Shown here piece by piece: positions 18,712 to 27,501 of a stretch of DNA of 64,000 bases. Below the pieces are notes generated by a model. The model ran no database searches and was not told the origin of the DNA. It was given only the letters and a program-made list of their open reading frames with translations. Numbering within the stretch: position 1 is the first letter of the stretch; each line of letters opens with the position of its first letter. A program made the position numbers and the translations under genes. Source of the stretch: Atlanticothrix silvestris CENA357 (lineage in GTDB: Bacteria > Cyanobacteriota > Cyanobacteriia > Cyanobacteriales > Nostocaceae). The DNA is taken from contig NZ_JAECZB010000001.1 in the NCBI RefSeq assembly GCF_016056295.1, positions 179,421 through 243,420 on the forward strand. Direction: 5' to 3'.

Positions 18712-19072
18712 CGTAGCTCAAGTTCGTTGGAATATTGCTGTTACCCTTACGGTTACTGATGACTAATAGCTATTAGCTATTAGCCATTGGTTGTTTAGCA
18801 GTGAAACGAACTTGACATCACATCTAGCACGAACCCCTAGCAACTAGAAGTGGTGGAATCATCTAAACCCTCACCTTCACCTGCACTCTAAAAGACTACA
18901 AGTCATTGACTCTACAAATCAAGTTGTGAGTAGCACTCTTTCATGGAAGCCCCAACGGCGAAGATTGCGACCCAAGCAGGTGTAAGAAGTCTGTGTTTTT
19001 GCTCGTTAAAAGCCAGATTGAGCAGGGGCTGCATATTAAGTTGTTGAAGAAAAATAAGGAACTAGAGCCAAC
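18712..19072. other. Intergenic region ctaA-ctaB
   Basis: 361 bp with no convincing gene. A short repeat TAGCTATTAGCTATTAGCCA lies at about 18766-18785. The spacing suggests ctaB has its own promoter, although it points the same way as ctaA. Confidence 0.5.
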
Positions 19073-20017
19073 ATGATTGAGACTAATGTCTCCCGCCACC
19101 ACCAAACATTTCTACAAGTAATTCAAAGCTACTACCAGCTAACAAAACCTCGGATTATTCCGTTGCTTTTAATTACTACTGCTGGCAGTATGTGGATTGC
19201 TGCTAAGGGAGAAGTAGACCCATTACTGTTGCTAGTAACTCTTACTGGCGGCACCTTGGCTGCTGCTAGCGCCCAGACAATTAACTGCATCTATGACAGA
19301 GATATTGATTATGACATGGATAGGACGCGCCATCGTCCCATGCCTTCTGGGAAGGTGCAGCCCCGTGATGCTCTAATTTTTGCGATCGCTTTAGCTGTGA
19401 TGTCTTTCACGCTACTAGCAGTATTCGCAAATTTACTAGCTGCTTCGCTAGCATTTTCTGGCATCGTTTTTTATATTTTGGTTTACACCCACTGGTTAAA
19501 ACGCCACAGTACCCAAAATATTGTGATTGGCGGTGCAGCTGGAGCAATTCCGGCTTTAGTGGGTTGGGCAGCTGTTACCGGGACTTTAAGCTGGGCAGCA
19601 TGGTTGATTTTCGCGATCGTCTTTTTGTGGACACCGCCCCATTTCTGGGCGCTAGCGCTGATGATTAAAGATGACTACGCAAAAGTTGGGATACCAATGT
19701 TACCTGTAATTGAAGGTACTACGGTGACAGTGAAGCAGATTTGGTACTACACACTAATTACGGTAGCTGCAACTCTGTTGTTGGTTTATCCCTTGCACGC
19801 CAGTGGAGTTGTCTATGCAGCAGTCGCTGTGAGTTTGGGAATATTATTTATCCACAAATCTTGGCGCTTATTGCGAAATCCAGAGGATCGCACTGTAGCT
19901 AGAGATTTGTTTCTCTATTCCATCTCCTACATGATGCTGTTGTGCTTGGGCATGGTTGTGGATAGCCTGCCGATTACCCATCATTTAATTAGTGCAGCGA
20001 TCAATCTAATTGCTTAG
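19073..20017 (+). CDS. ctaB: Protohaem IX farnesyltransferase (haem O synthase)
   Basis: 314 residues, UbiA superfamily with about nine membrane spans. It attaches a farnesyl group to protohaem to give haem o, which CtaA then converts to haem a. The first Asp-rich prenyl-diphosphate site is clear ([19 protein letters not shown]) and the second appears as [29 protein letters not shown] marks the first span. The ATG at 19073 follows AAGGAACTAGAGCCAAC. Together with ctaA and ctaCDE it forms a complete aa3 assembly locus, except for a CtaG/Cox11-type copper chaperone, which I did not find. Confidence 0.95.
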   Translation: MIETNVSRHHQTFLQVIQSYYQLTKPRIIPLLLITTAGSMWIAAKGEVDPLLLLVTLTGGTLAAASAQTINCIYDRDIDYDMDRTRHRPMPSGKVQPRDALIFAIALAVMSFTLLAVFANLLAASLAFSGIVFYILVYTHWLKRHSTQNIVIGGAAGAIPALVGWAAVTGTLSWAAWLIFAIVFLWTPPHFWALALMIKDDYAKVGIPMLPVIEGTTVTVKQIWYYTLITVAATLLLVYPLHASGVVYAAVAVSLGILFIHKSWRLLRNPEDRTVARDLFLYSISYMMLLCLGMVVDSLPITHHLISAAINLIA

Positions 20018-20030
20018 GGTTTGGATCAAA

Positions 20031-20068
20031 ATGCGATCGCGTTGGCTTTGATGGCGCGATCGCGTTTT
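20031..20068 (+). terminator. Hairpin terminator after ctaB
   Basis: ATGCGATCGCG and CGCGATCGCGT pair over 11 bases (one G-T) with a 13-base loop, followed by TTTT. Both arms contain the palindrome GCGATCGC, so here a HIP1-type motif doubles as a terminator stem. Confidence 0.7.
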
Positions 20069-20186
20069 CATAAATCAAAAATTATTTATTAAACAAAATT
20101 CAGTTTTGTAGATTCGCAATTAAAAATAAAATTTCATTCATAGGGAAATCGAGCAAAAAGCTAAATGAACTTCTAAGAAAATAGAA

Positions 20187-20429
20187 ATGTTAACTAATTA
20201 CATCCATACAGCTATGCATAAAGCAACTTACGAGTTGCTTGAGGATGGAACTTTCTATGGTGAAATTCCAGAATGCCAAGGAGTGTGGGCAAATGCTATG
20301 ACGCTAGAAGCTTGTCGAGAAGATTTGCAAGATACTCTTGAAGGATGGCTTATACTAGGACTGCGTTTGGATCACACTCTACCGATACTGGATGGCATTG
20401 ACTTGAATCTCAGCCAAGAGGTTGCCTAA
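20187..20429 (+). CDS. hicB: HicB-type antitoxin
   Basis: 80 residues with the partial RNase-H-like fold of the HicB/UPF0150 family: YELLEDGTFYGEIPECQGVWANAMTLEAC in pieces, the classic beta strand with GEIPE-C-GVWA, then helix EDLQDTLEGWLILGL. HicB neutralises HicA and represses the operon. No DNA-binding extension is visible. Its stop overlaps the hicA start by one base (TAATG), so translation is coupled. Antitoxin-first order, the opposite of the second hic module at 62.5 kb. Confidence 0.9.
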   Translation: MLTNYIHTAMHKATYELLEDGTFYGEIPECQGVWANAMTLEACREDLQDTLEGWLILGLRLDHTLPILDGIDLNLSQEVA

Positions 20430-20647
20430 TGCCACCCTTTGGATCAATTAATCGGCGGGATCTGATTCGTTACCTAAAAGATGTAGGTTTTGATGGGCCT
20501 TATGCAGGTGGTAAACATCAATATATGATAAAAGGTGAATTAAAACTGACAATTCCCAATCCGCATCAGGGAGACATCAGTTCAAGCCTACTAAATAGAA
20601 TATTACGTCAAGCTAATATCAGTAGAGATGAATGGGAAGCAATATAA
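20429..20647 (+). CDS. hicA: HicA-type mRNA interferase toxin
   Basis: 72 residues with a dsRNA-binding-like fold. HicA cleaves mRNA independently of the ribosome in the absence of HicB. The catalytic histidine is His30 in GGKHQYM, followed by the strand LKLTIPNPHQGDISSSLL and helix NRILRQANIS, all normal for the family, so the toxin looks intact. Downstream at 20672-20709 is a hairpin that ends the operon. Confidence 0.92.
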   Translation: MPPFGSINRRDLIRYLKDVGFDGPYAGGKHQYMIKGELKLTIPNPHQGDISSSLLNRILRQANISRDEWEAI

Positions 20648-20671
20648 ATCAGATGTTTAGGACATGGATAA

Positions 20672-20709
20672 AAATGCGATCACTTTGAGAATAAGGCGCG
20701 ATCGCATTT
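20672..20709 (+). terminator. Hairpin after hicBA
   Basis: AAATGCGATC pairs with GATCGCATTT (10 bases) around an 18-base loop and is followed by CTGTAAATT. It starts 25 bases after the hicA stop. The T-tract is weak, so termination is inferred. Confidence 0.6.
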
Positions 20710-20748
20710 CTGTAAATTACTCCAGAAACGATTTCTAAAATAACGCTT

Positions 20749-20958
20749 TTACATATTCTGTTGAGGATTTACTGCTTCTTTAATTTTTTTACAAATGTCC
20801 ACCAGCACTCGATTTAGTTCTGATTCATTCAAGCTATCTAAGGGTTGATGAAGAGGGTGTGCTGATTGATACTTGTCAATTTCTGTTCCTTCGTAGCTAC
20901 TAAAACTTAACAGTATCCAGATGATAATGAGTCCTTCTGTTTTAGGTATACTTTGCAA
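20749..20958 (-). CDS. Hypothetical short frame, possibly a gene remnant
   Basis: 69 codons starting from TTG. No domain recognised. The second half (LDSLNESELNRVLVDICKKI) has an amphipathic, protein-like character, whereas the first half is hydrophobic and unconvincing. It may be the C-terminal end of a decayed gene. No ribosome-binding site. Confidence 0.25.
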   Translation of the reverse strand: MQSIPKTEGLIIIWILLSFSSYEGTEIDKYQSAHPLHQPLDSLNESELNRVLVDICKKIKEAVNPQQNM

Positions 20959-21009
20959 TCACCTGCAAAAACCGAGCATTTGGTTTTTTGGGTGAAATTC
21001 TTTATCTGC

Positions 21010-21897
21010 CTAAGAATAACTAGAAAATACCCAGAGTATCAAGCTGGTTCCTAATACACATGTAATCCCTGCTACCCCAGCTAGGGGTTTTTTGTTTTTA
21101 CCTGTGAACCACTCAGAGGCGTTACCTGTGTAGGTGATTAACTGTGCTGTATCTACGGTAGCGATCGCCCATACTAATGCGGCGTGCAGCCCCCAAGCCA
21201 TGCCCAAACTATCACCATCTGCTACTCTTGCTAATACCAACATCATTCCCATCAACCACAATCCAGGGACTTGAGGTAAGGTTTCATGTTGCTCCCAAAC
21301 TAAATGCAGAACGGCAAAAATTAAGCTGGAAGTTGCGGCTGCTAACCAAATTGGGTAATTTTGTTCTAATTCAGTTAACAGAAATCCACGAAAAACTAAC
21401 TCTTCTATGCCCCCCACAAATAATCCTATCAATAAAATGGGCAGCAATATAGATGGTATTAACTTTATATTTGATTTTTCAAAATAGCACCAGCCCAGCC
21501 AGAATTGACAGGTAAACATTATAGCTAGACTTAGCACCCCCAGCCCAAAGCCTACTACTAAAGAACTGAGTAGAGAAATATTCACTACTAAGCCATAATC
21601 TAAAAAAGATCTATTACTCAACCAAATAACTCCCCAAAGAACCAGGGGAGCTAATAGGTAGAGTGACACTAATAAGGGCAACTTCTGCTCTGGCTGCAAA
21701 GGTTTATTAGGTTGCCAATCGAGCGCGATCGCCCATACTGCTGCTACTGGCAACCAACACCCTATCCAACTCATGAAAAATGCCATCACTACAACTATTA
21801 CTGGCGCATTTTTCATAAATTCCATAAGGGTATAGACGGCTGTACCAAAAAAGGTTTTCTCAACCAACAAAAAAAACACGATAGACTTCTTGCCCAA
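21010..21897 (-). CDS. CPBP-family intramembrane metalloprotease (CAAX protease-like)
   Basis: Up to 295 residues; alternative starts are ATG at 21825 and 21816, the latter giving a cleaner N-terminus. The three motifs of the CPBP/Abi family are present in membrane helices: EELVFRG (Glu165, Glu166, Arg170), FAVLH (His198), and a later LHAALVWA. About eight spans can be read. Family members include Rce1 CAAX proteases, bacteriocin-immunity proteins and thylakoid/plastid homologues; the substrate is unknown. Cyanobacterial members are numerous. It stands alone on the minus strand between hicBA and the AbrB gene. Confidence 0.85.
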   Translation of the reverse strand: MGKKSIVFFLLVEKTFFGTAVYTLMEFMKNAPVIVVVMAFFMSWIGCWLPVAAVWAIALDWQPNKPLQPEQKLPLLVSLYLLAPLVLWGVIWLSNRSFLDYGLVVNISLLSSLVVGFGLGVLSLAIMFTCQFWLGWCYFEKSNIKLIPSILLPILLIGLFVGGIEELVFRGFLLTELEQNYPIWLAAATSSLIFAVLHLVWEQHETLPQVPGLWLMGMMLVLARVADGDSLGMAWGLHAALVWAIATVDTAQLITYTGNASEWFTGKNKKPLAGVAGITCVLGTSLILWVFSSYS

Positions 21898-22066
21898 TAG
21901 ATTTCTTGTTTACTTATCAAGACTCTACTAAAGTTTGTGACTTTTGCAACGTGTCTAATCGTATTTTGTAGTGTTAAAAAGCTATTTCAATAGAGCTGTA
22001 ATTGCTGTAGGGGTAGAAACAAGTTATGAAGTATTCATCTTCAACTTCTCTCTACCACTAGCAAAT

Positions 22067-22513
22067 TTACTCCTCGTCTTCTAAATCTTCCTCTGATTCA
22101 TCGGGATCTATATCTTCCAGAGTTGATTTTTTATCAGTATCACCAAGTTGAATGAGATGAATATGCTTGTAACCAAGCCTAATTTCAAACTCATCTCCCG
22201 ACTTTAAGCCCATTGCTTTAGTGTAAGTAGCACCAATCACAATTTGACCGTTTTGATGAACGCTTACTCGATATGTCGGTTCACGACCACGGCCATCTTT
22301 TGGTGCTTCTGGACTAAGAGGAATTCCTCTAGCCGATAGCAAGGCATCATAAAAATCGGTGAGATTAACACGAACTTGATTATTCTTAGTAACTGTGTAA
22401 TAGCCACATTGCTTGGCTCTTTCTCGGCGTGGCAAAGTGGAAAGTTCTTTTACTTTAGCCAGCAGTGCTTTTCCAGTTAATGGCGCGGTTGCAGTTTCAG
22501 TCATTACGCTCAA
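22067..22513 (-). CDS. Cyanobacterial AbrB-family transcriptional regulator
   Basis: 148 residues. The cyAbrB proteins have the AbrB DNA-binding strand-turn near the C-terminus, unlike Bacillus AbrB. Seen here: PLTGKALLAKVKELSTLPRR and KQCGYYTVTKNNQVRVNL in the N-terminal cyanobacterial part, then YRVSVHQNGQIVIGATYTKA, MGLKSGDEFEI and a very acidic tail. These regulators control carbon and nitrogen metabolism, redox and hydrogenase genes. In Anabaena PCC 7120 the regulator CalA lies close to a coxBAC operon, so this is probably the CalA orthologue; that is from memory and position. ATG at 22513 or 22504 (MTETATAPL) are both possible. Confidence 0.9.
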   Translation of the reverse strand: MSVMTETATAPLTGKALLAKVKELSTLPRRERAKQCGYYTVTKNNQVRVNLTDFYDALLSARGIPLSPEAPKDGRGREPTYRVSVHQNGQIVIGATYTKAMGLKSGDEFEIRLGYKHIHLIQLGDTDKKSTLEDIDPDESEEDLEDEE

Positions 22514-24036
22514 TTTTTCCTTACTCTCTCCAAATTGATAAACAATGTCATTTCATGCCAGTATTTGACTTTTTAGCATCTGCTATAGAGCTACTGGTGG
22601 CTCTAGGGTGAGGAATGAATTCCTGCTTCTAGAAAATTCAAGTGCCTCTATTATGGTTGCCCAGAATAGATTAGAAGTCGTGGTGTCACAGATATTAATT
22701 TCGGTGATTTTACGGCACTTTTACCCAGTATTCGCCATCGGAAATAAAATTATTTTCTCTTTTGGCGCTACTGTAGCGGTGTAACTTTAAGACACCTTTA
22801 CAAATTGGGGAGGCAAAAAGCGGAAAAAGCGTTGTATTAGCGAAGCGGCACCTTTGATGCGGTTTCCTCCTAAGCTATTTTCCCAGACAACGGGGTGAAT
22901 TCTCCTTCCGATTTATTGCCGTTTAGTTCTACTACAAATAAGTTGCAGACCCAATCAATTGCAGGTTTGCCATGTTCAACGCTTACCTTTATTGCCTTTG
23001 AGTTATAGGGTTTTAACCACTCTCTCAAGCTGAGGACAGCATCATATTTGAATATGGTCTTATGGACATACACCCTTTTGTCCTACCTGTAGAGTCAAGA
23101 AATTTCATGTCTCTACATTACAAAGTAACAAACCAGTAGTAGCCGCGCTTATACGGCTATTGATTCTGATTTTCTTACTTCGTAATTTTATATTAAATAC
23201 TAGCATGGACTAATAATAGCAAAATAGTTGTTTAATTTTTAGTTTAAATGGCTGGTAAAGTTTTATCTAAATTTTTGAGCTATGAGAAGCAAAAAGCAGT
23301 GATGATTTTTCTCCCACTTTATTACCATAGTGAGTACCATCATACGTCTTTTATAAAAATTAATCTAAATTTAGATGATTCAATTTTGATGAGTGAGTTA
23401 CATCTAAAGATTGACTTGATTGAGACTAGACAAAAAGCAGTGACGATTTTCTCTACCCTTTTCTTGTGACAAGACAAAAAGTAGTCAGCTATTCTGTACG
23501 TCTGTCTGTGGTAAGAATAAATCTTAGGCAATCTGCCAAGTCTTTTATTACCACTACTAGATGCTTATGATCTGTTTTAACACTGTTATATAACCCGAAA
23601 GTTCTCTTTCTTGTAAATATTGGTGGAATTTTGCCGAGAAATAGCTATGAGTACTGTTGGCATCAAGATATATTAAGAAGCTAAACTTCCTTAAATTTGG
23701 ATATTTTCCCTATATAGAGGATGAATATAATTTACTTTCTAGGCAATACCTGCTTTTGCACTTACCAACAGGTTAATTAAATATGAAGCTGCGATTACCT
23801 TGTTAGCGATCAGACTGAGAACTTGGTAAAAATCTTGCTTGTGATGCTAATAAAACTAAAATTTTAATGGTTATCCTTAAATTAGGATCAGTCCCTCTTT
23901 AATTATCAGCCTATTAACCCCTAGGTTTGAATTAAGGGCAATAAGAGTGTAAGTGTAGCTCACTTTTTGCAACCACCTGCCTAAATTCATGATTTCTGAG
24001 ACTGGTGAAACAATTTTAAGATTCTAGTTGGTGATA
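22514..24036. other. 1.5-kb gene-poor region
   Basis: Between the AbrB gene and sdhB only one doubtful short frame (22870-23073) is open. An imperfect repeat CAAAAAGCAGTGAYGATTTT occurs at about 23290 and 23431, and a third diverged copy starts at about 23474. No tRNA, rRNA or recognised ncRNA was found. It may hold the long leader of sdhB, a small RNA or gene remains. Confidence 0.5.
22870..23073 (-). CDS. Hypothetical 67-residue protein
   Basis: ATG start, residues MYVHKTIFKYDAVLSLREWL onward, with charged helix then beta-like segments. No family recognised and no ribosome-binding site. It sits in an otherwise empty region, so it could be a small gene, a remnant or chance. Confidence 0.3.
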   Translation of the reverse strand: MYVHKTIFKYDAVLSLREWLKPYNSKAIKVSVEHGKPAIDWVCNLFVVELNGNKSEGEFTPLSGKIA

Positions 24037-25050
24037 ATGGAAGTTATTTTTAAGATCATTCGACAACCAGAAAATTCCTCTCCTGTTGTACAAACTTACG
24101 TTGTAGCGGCGGAATCTAGCAATACAATCCTGGACTGTCTCAATCGTATTAAATGGGAGCAAGATGGAACATTAGCATTTCGCAAAAACTGTCGCAATAC
24201 CATTTGTGGTAGCTGCGCTATGCGAATTAATGGACGTTCTGCTCTAGCTTGCAAAGAAAATGTTGGCAGTGAACTTGCTAGATTACAAAATATTCCTTCC
24301 CCAGAAGGTAAAGTAAATACGATTCCAGAAATCACGGTGGCTCCTTTAGGTAATATGCCCGTGATTAAAGATTTAGTCGTGGATATGAGTAGTTTCTGGA
24401 ATAATTTAGAAGCGATCGCACCTTATGTAAGTACAGCCGCACGACAAATACCAGAGCGAGAATTTTTGCAAACACCACAAGAGCGATCGCGTCTCGATCA
24501 AACTGGTAACTGTATTATGTGCGGCGCTTGCTACTCCGAGTGCAATGCTCGTGAAGTTGATCCAAGTTTTGTTGGCCCCCATGCCTTAGCCAAAGCCTAC
24601 CGCATGGTTGCAGATTCCCGCGATAGTGATACAGAAAATCGTTTAGAAAGCTATAACGAAGGCACTAAAGGCGTTTGGGGTTGTACCCGTTGTCTTTATT
24701 GCGATTCAGTTTGTCCAATGGATGTAGCACCATTAGAGCAAATTACTAAAATTAAGCAAGAAATTCTCGCACACAAACAAGCCAACGACAGTCGCTCAAT
24801 TCGTCACCGGAAAGTGTTAATAGATTTGGTAAAAGAAGGTGGTTGGATTGACGAACGACAATTTGGGTTGCAAGTTGTCGGAAACTATTTTAAAGATCTC
24901 AAAGGATTGATCGCTCTTGCACCTTTAGGTTTACGGATGTTATGTCGAGGCAAATTCCCCTTATCTTTTGAATCTTCTCAAGGAACGTCACAAATGCGAT
25001 CGCTCATTGAATCTGTAGAAAAAGAAAAGGGACTAGGGATTAGGGATTAG
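24037..25050 (+). CDS. sdhB: Succinate dehydrogenase/fumarate reductase iron-sulfur subunit
   Basis: 337 residues from the ATG at 24037 (TTG 24028 and GTG 24031 lie just before). SdhB passes electrons from the flavoprotein SdhA to plastoquinone. The plant-type 2Fe-2S ligands are Cys52, Cys57, Cys60 (CRNTICGSC) and Cys72. The first ferredoxin motif is CIMCGACYSEC (Cys159, 162, 165, 169). The second is CTRCLYCDSVCP (Cys216, 219, 222, 226), which has a fourth cysteine where classical SdhB has Ile/Val and holds a 3Fe-4S cluster. This supports a second 4Fe-4S cluster, as in archaeal type-E complexes. The protein is about 100 residues longer than E. coli SdhB, mainly at the C-terminus. No sdhA is adjacent. 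Confidence 0.93.
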   Translation: MEVIFKIIRQPENSSPVVQTYVVAAESSNTILDCLNRIKWEQDGTLAFRKNCRNTICGSCAMRINGRSALACKENVGSELARLQNIPSPEGKVNTIPEITVAPLGNMPVIKDLVVDMSSFWNNLEAIAPYVSTAARQIPEREFLQTPQERSRLDQTGNCIMCGACYSECNAREVDPSFVGPHALAKAYRMVADSRDSDTENRLESYNEGTKGVWGCTRCLYCDSVCPMDVAPLEQITKIKQEILAHKQANDSRSIRHRKVLIDLVKEGGWIDERQFGLQVVGNYFKDLKGLIALAPLGLRMLCRGKFPLSFESSQGTSQMRSLIESVEKEKGLGIRD

Positions 25051-25094
25051 AGATTAGGGACTAGGAAATATTTTATTTTAGCCCCTAGCCCCTT

Positions 25095-25622
25095 TTAACG
25101 TGGATCTTGAGGTATATTCAAAGGCTGCCCAGAACGGTTATAAACTAAAATATCCCAGTGTCCATTGTTACTAGACTCAAAAGCAATCCTACTACCATCA
25201 GCGCTAATAGTAGGGTTGCGGACTTCTGCTTGCAAATTAGTCGTTAAACTTCTTGATTGGCGAGTTTCGCGGTCATAGAGAAAAATAGCCGATCGCCCCT
25301 GACGACTAGCTGCAAACACAGTGTAACGGCCATTTTCTGAAACGCTAGGATGAGAGGCGATCGTATCTAAAGAATTTAAACCCGGTAGCTCAATCAAACT
25401 ACGGGTCAGTGTGTCAAACATATAAACATCTTGACTACCCCGCCTGTCGCTAGTAAAAACAATGTATCTTCCAGAAATTTGTGGGTTTAATTCCGACGCT
25501 AAACTATTAATACTGCGTCCCCCTGGATCAAAGGGATAACTTACTAAGCGGGGATAGCCAAAACAGCCAGTTAATAACCCTAAGCAAGCAAATATAGGTA
25601 TAAAAATAATGCGATTAAGCAT
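25095..25622 (-). CDS. TolB-like beta-propeller lipoprotein, first copy
   Basis: 175 residues from the ATG at 25622, where MLNRIIFIPIFACLGLLTGC gives a lipoprotein signal with Cys20; a longer frame to 25676 translates repeat DNA. The rest holds about three PD40/WD-like repeats (LNPQISGRYIVFTSDRRG, HPSVSENGRYTVFAASRQG, NPTISADGSRIAFESSNNG), the pattern of TolB propellers. Full TolB has six blades, so this is a half-size protein, perhaps working as a dimer with its neighbour. It is transcribed just downstream of a paralogue. Confidence 0.8.
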   Translation of the reverse strand: MLNRIIFIPIFACLGLLTGCFGYPRLVSYPFDPGGRSINSLASELNPQISGRYIVFTSDRRGSQDVYMFDTLTRSLIELPGLNSLDTIASHPSVSENGRYTVFAASRQGRSAIFLYDRETRQSRSLTTNLQAEVRNPTISADGSRIAFESSNNGHWDILVYNRSGQPLNIPQDPR

Positions 25623-25736
25623 TGGACACTTGTACTGAGCGTAGTCGAAGTATTGGGCATTGGGTATAGGGGGCATTGGTAATTATCCCTCTTTTTTGTT
25701 CCTCTGTTTACTCCCCCTGCTTCCCCTGCTTCTCCA

Positions 25737-26306
25737 CTATGGCGATGTTGGGGGGCTATCTACGGTGGCACCATTGGGAATATCTAACTCAAGATTGGGG
25801 CCTCGATCTAATACTTCAATATCCCATTGACCCCGACTGGCGGTTTCAAATACAACATAACGCCCATCTGGGCTAATACCAGGATTTCTGACCCAGCCAC
25901 GATAAGTTGGGGTGAGGATTTGTGACTGTTGCGTAGCGCGATCGTAAAGTGCCACCACAGGTCTACCTTGGTCACTAGTAATATAAGCAATATAACGCCC
26001 GGTGTAGCTCAAACTAGGGCTTTCAGCAATTGTCTCCGGTCGATTTAAACCTGGGGTACGAACAAAGCGTTGCTCGCTTAAGTCATATACTAAAAGTTGG
26101 TGACTACCATTGCGATTGGAAATAAAAGCTAAGAAGCGCCCGTTTCCACTCAATCCTGGTTGCTCCTCAGTGTAGCGACTGTTGAGAGAAGTAGGCCCAA
26201 TAGGGATATCGTTAGAACCGCAAGATATCAGCAAACTTGTCAGACTAAAAACCAGGCTCCAATGAATAGGTCTTTGGAGCCAAAATCTAGGCGTAAATTT
26301 TTTCAC
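25737..26306 (-). CDS. TolB-like beta-propeller lipoprotein, second copy
   Basis: 189 residues with a signal peptide ending in LLISCG (lipid Cys29). Three PD40 repeats follow (QPGLSGNGRFLAFISNRNG, SPSLSYTGRYIAYITSDQG, NPGISPDGRYVVFETASRG), each spaced like those of the protein encoded at 25095. Blade sequence, length and arrangement show that the two genes come from a tandem duplication. An outer-membrane or periplasmic role is inferred from the lipobox only. It is separated from ycf66 by 54 bases on the same strand. Confidence 0.8.
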   Translation of the reverse strand: MKKFTPRFWLQRPIHWSLVFSLTSLLISCGSNDIPIGPTSLNSRYTEEQPGLSGNGRFLAFISNRNGSHQLLVYDLSEQRFVRTPGLNRPETIAESPSLSYTGRYIAYITSDQGRPVVALYDRATQQSQILTPTYRGWVRNPGISPDGRYVVFETASRGQWDIEVLDRGPNLELDIPNGATVDSPPTSP

Positions 26307-26360
26307 CTCAACTATTGATTATTTTTTGTCGCCTCTAAGCTTACATCCATCCGAGGTGGT

Positions 26361-27266
26361 TTAAACATCGTCAAAATTTGTAGAATTGTCCGGTTCCTCA
26401 TCTGACTTTTCAATTGGGTTGTATGGTACATAGTCAGTTGGTATTGCCTCATCATCTTCGCGTCCTCTTCGAGGAGCTGAGTCAGCAGGAGGTCGCCGCC
26501 TTTTTTGTCTAGGAGGAACATCCTGATCACGACTTTCTGGACGCATAGGGTTATTATTAGTACGGCGAGAAGGTTTTCTCACTTCTCCACCTAAATTTTC
26601 CCAATCATCAACTTCTTTAGAAGCAGAACCCCAATCCTCTTCTTCATACCTTTCAGGAGTACGACTTATTGAACGTCCAGAACTAGGGCGACGTTTTTTG
26701 TCTGCTGCTTCTGGTTTTTCCCGATTGTTGCGGCGTTCAGAACGACGGGGGGGTTGATCTTCGTAATAATCATCACGAGAAGAACGCTCATCCCTAGTAC
26801 CTCGAATCCGGGGACGCACAGGGCGCTCTTCTTCTTCATAAGGTAATGGTTCTAAGTCTGCTTCCATCTCCGCCTGATATTTTCTGCGATCTGTGTAGCT
26901 ATAGCGATCGCTTACAGGTCGGTCTTCGTCCACAATCGGCGTGTTACGCTTAGCTTGTTGCGTAGCAATACCTCGTAGACGAATACTTTCAACGGCAAAA
27001 AACACAGTTGTACCAACTAAAAGCAGTTGACCAAATTGCAAAATCGGATCTAAGCGCCAACCTTGGAAAATAAGAATGAAGCCGCAGAGTAAGCCAACTG
27101 CTGCAAAAAAAATATCTTGATCTCGTGACAACTCTGGACGTACAGTGCGAAGAAAATACAGTGCTGCCCCAGCCACAGCCAGGAAAATTCCCAGAATACT
27201 GGCTGAGTTTGCCCCAAAATTGACCTGAGCCAGAACACTGGCTGAGTTCAGCCCAAAATTTACCAT
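26361..27266 (-). CDS. ycf66: Ycf66 family protein
   Basis: 301 residues. The N-terminal third is the conserved Ycf66 membrane domain: SILGIFLAVAGAALYFLR, RPELSRDQDIFFAAVGLLCG and FGQLLLVGTTVFFAVESIRL, three to four spans. Ycf66 also occurs in some plastid genomes, and its role is unknown. From residue about 100 onward the protein is a long disordered tail rich in Arg, Glu, Asp, Pro and Ser. The first 26 residues contain a tandem duplication (VNFGLNSAS then VNFGANSAS, period 13). Its neighbour psbX, 235 bp upstream on the same strand, is a usual partner in cyanobacteria. Confidence 0.9.
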   Translation of the reverse strand: MVNFGLNSASVLAQVNFGANSASILGIFLAVAGAALYFLRTVRPELSRDQDIFFAAVGLLCGFILIFQGWRLDPILQFGQLLLVGTTVFFAVESIRLRGIATQQAKRNTPIVDEDRPVSDRYSYTDRRKYQAEMEADLEPLPYEEEERPVRPRIRGTRDERSSRDDYYEDQPPRRSERRNNREKPEAADKKRRPSSGRSISRTPERYEEEDWGSASKEVDDWENLGGEVRKPSRRTNNNPMRPESRDQDVPPRQKRRRPPADSAPRRGREDDEAIPTDYVPYNPIEKSDEEPDNSTNFDDV

Positions 27267-27501
27267 TGCTCTTTTCCCAATATCAAATCTATGTTAGCGA
27301 GCCACAATTAAAATCACTACTCTAATCAGTCACAATATATTGAAGCTTCAAAGCATCTGGTAAAGAAGCTCTGAAGCTGTTCACCTAAAACTAAAAAAGT
27401 CTGTGTCTGTCAGTTAAGTATACCTTGTCCTAGGTGGGAGGATTGGTAGATCGCTGACAGACAATGGGTTGTGAGAGTCGAACTGACTCCCCCTCCCAAA
27501 A

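Noticed and set aside
23248-23469. 73-codon plus-strand frame
   Set aside because: It spans two copies of the CAAAAAGCAGTGA repeat and has no family likeness or ribosome-binding site.
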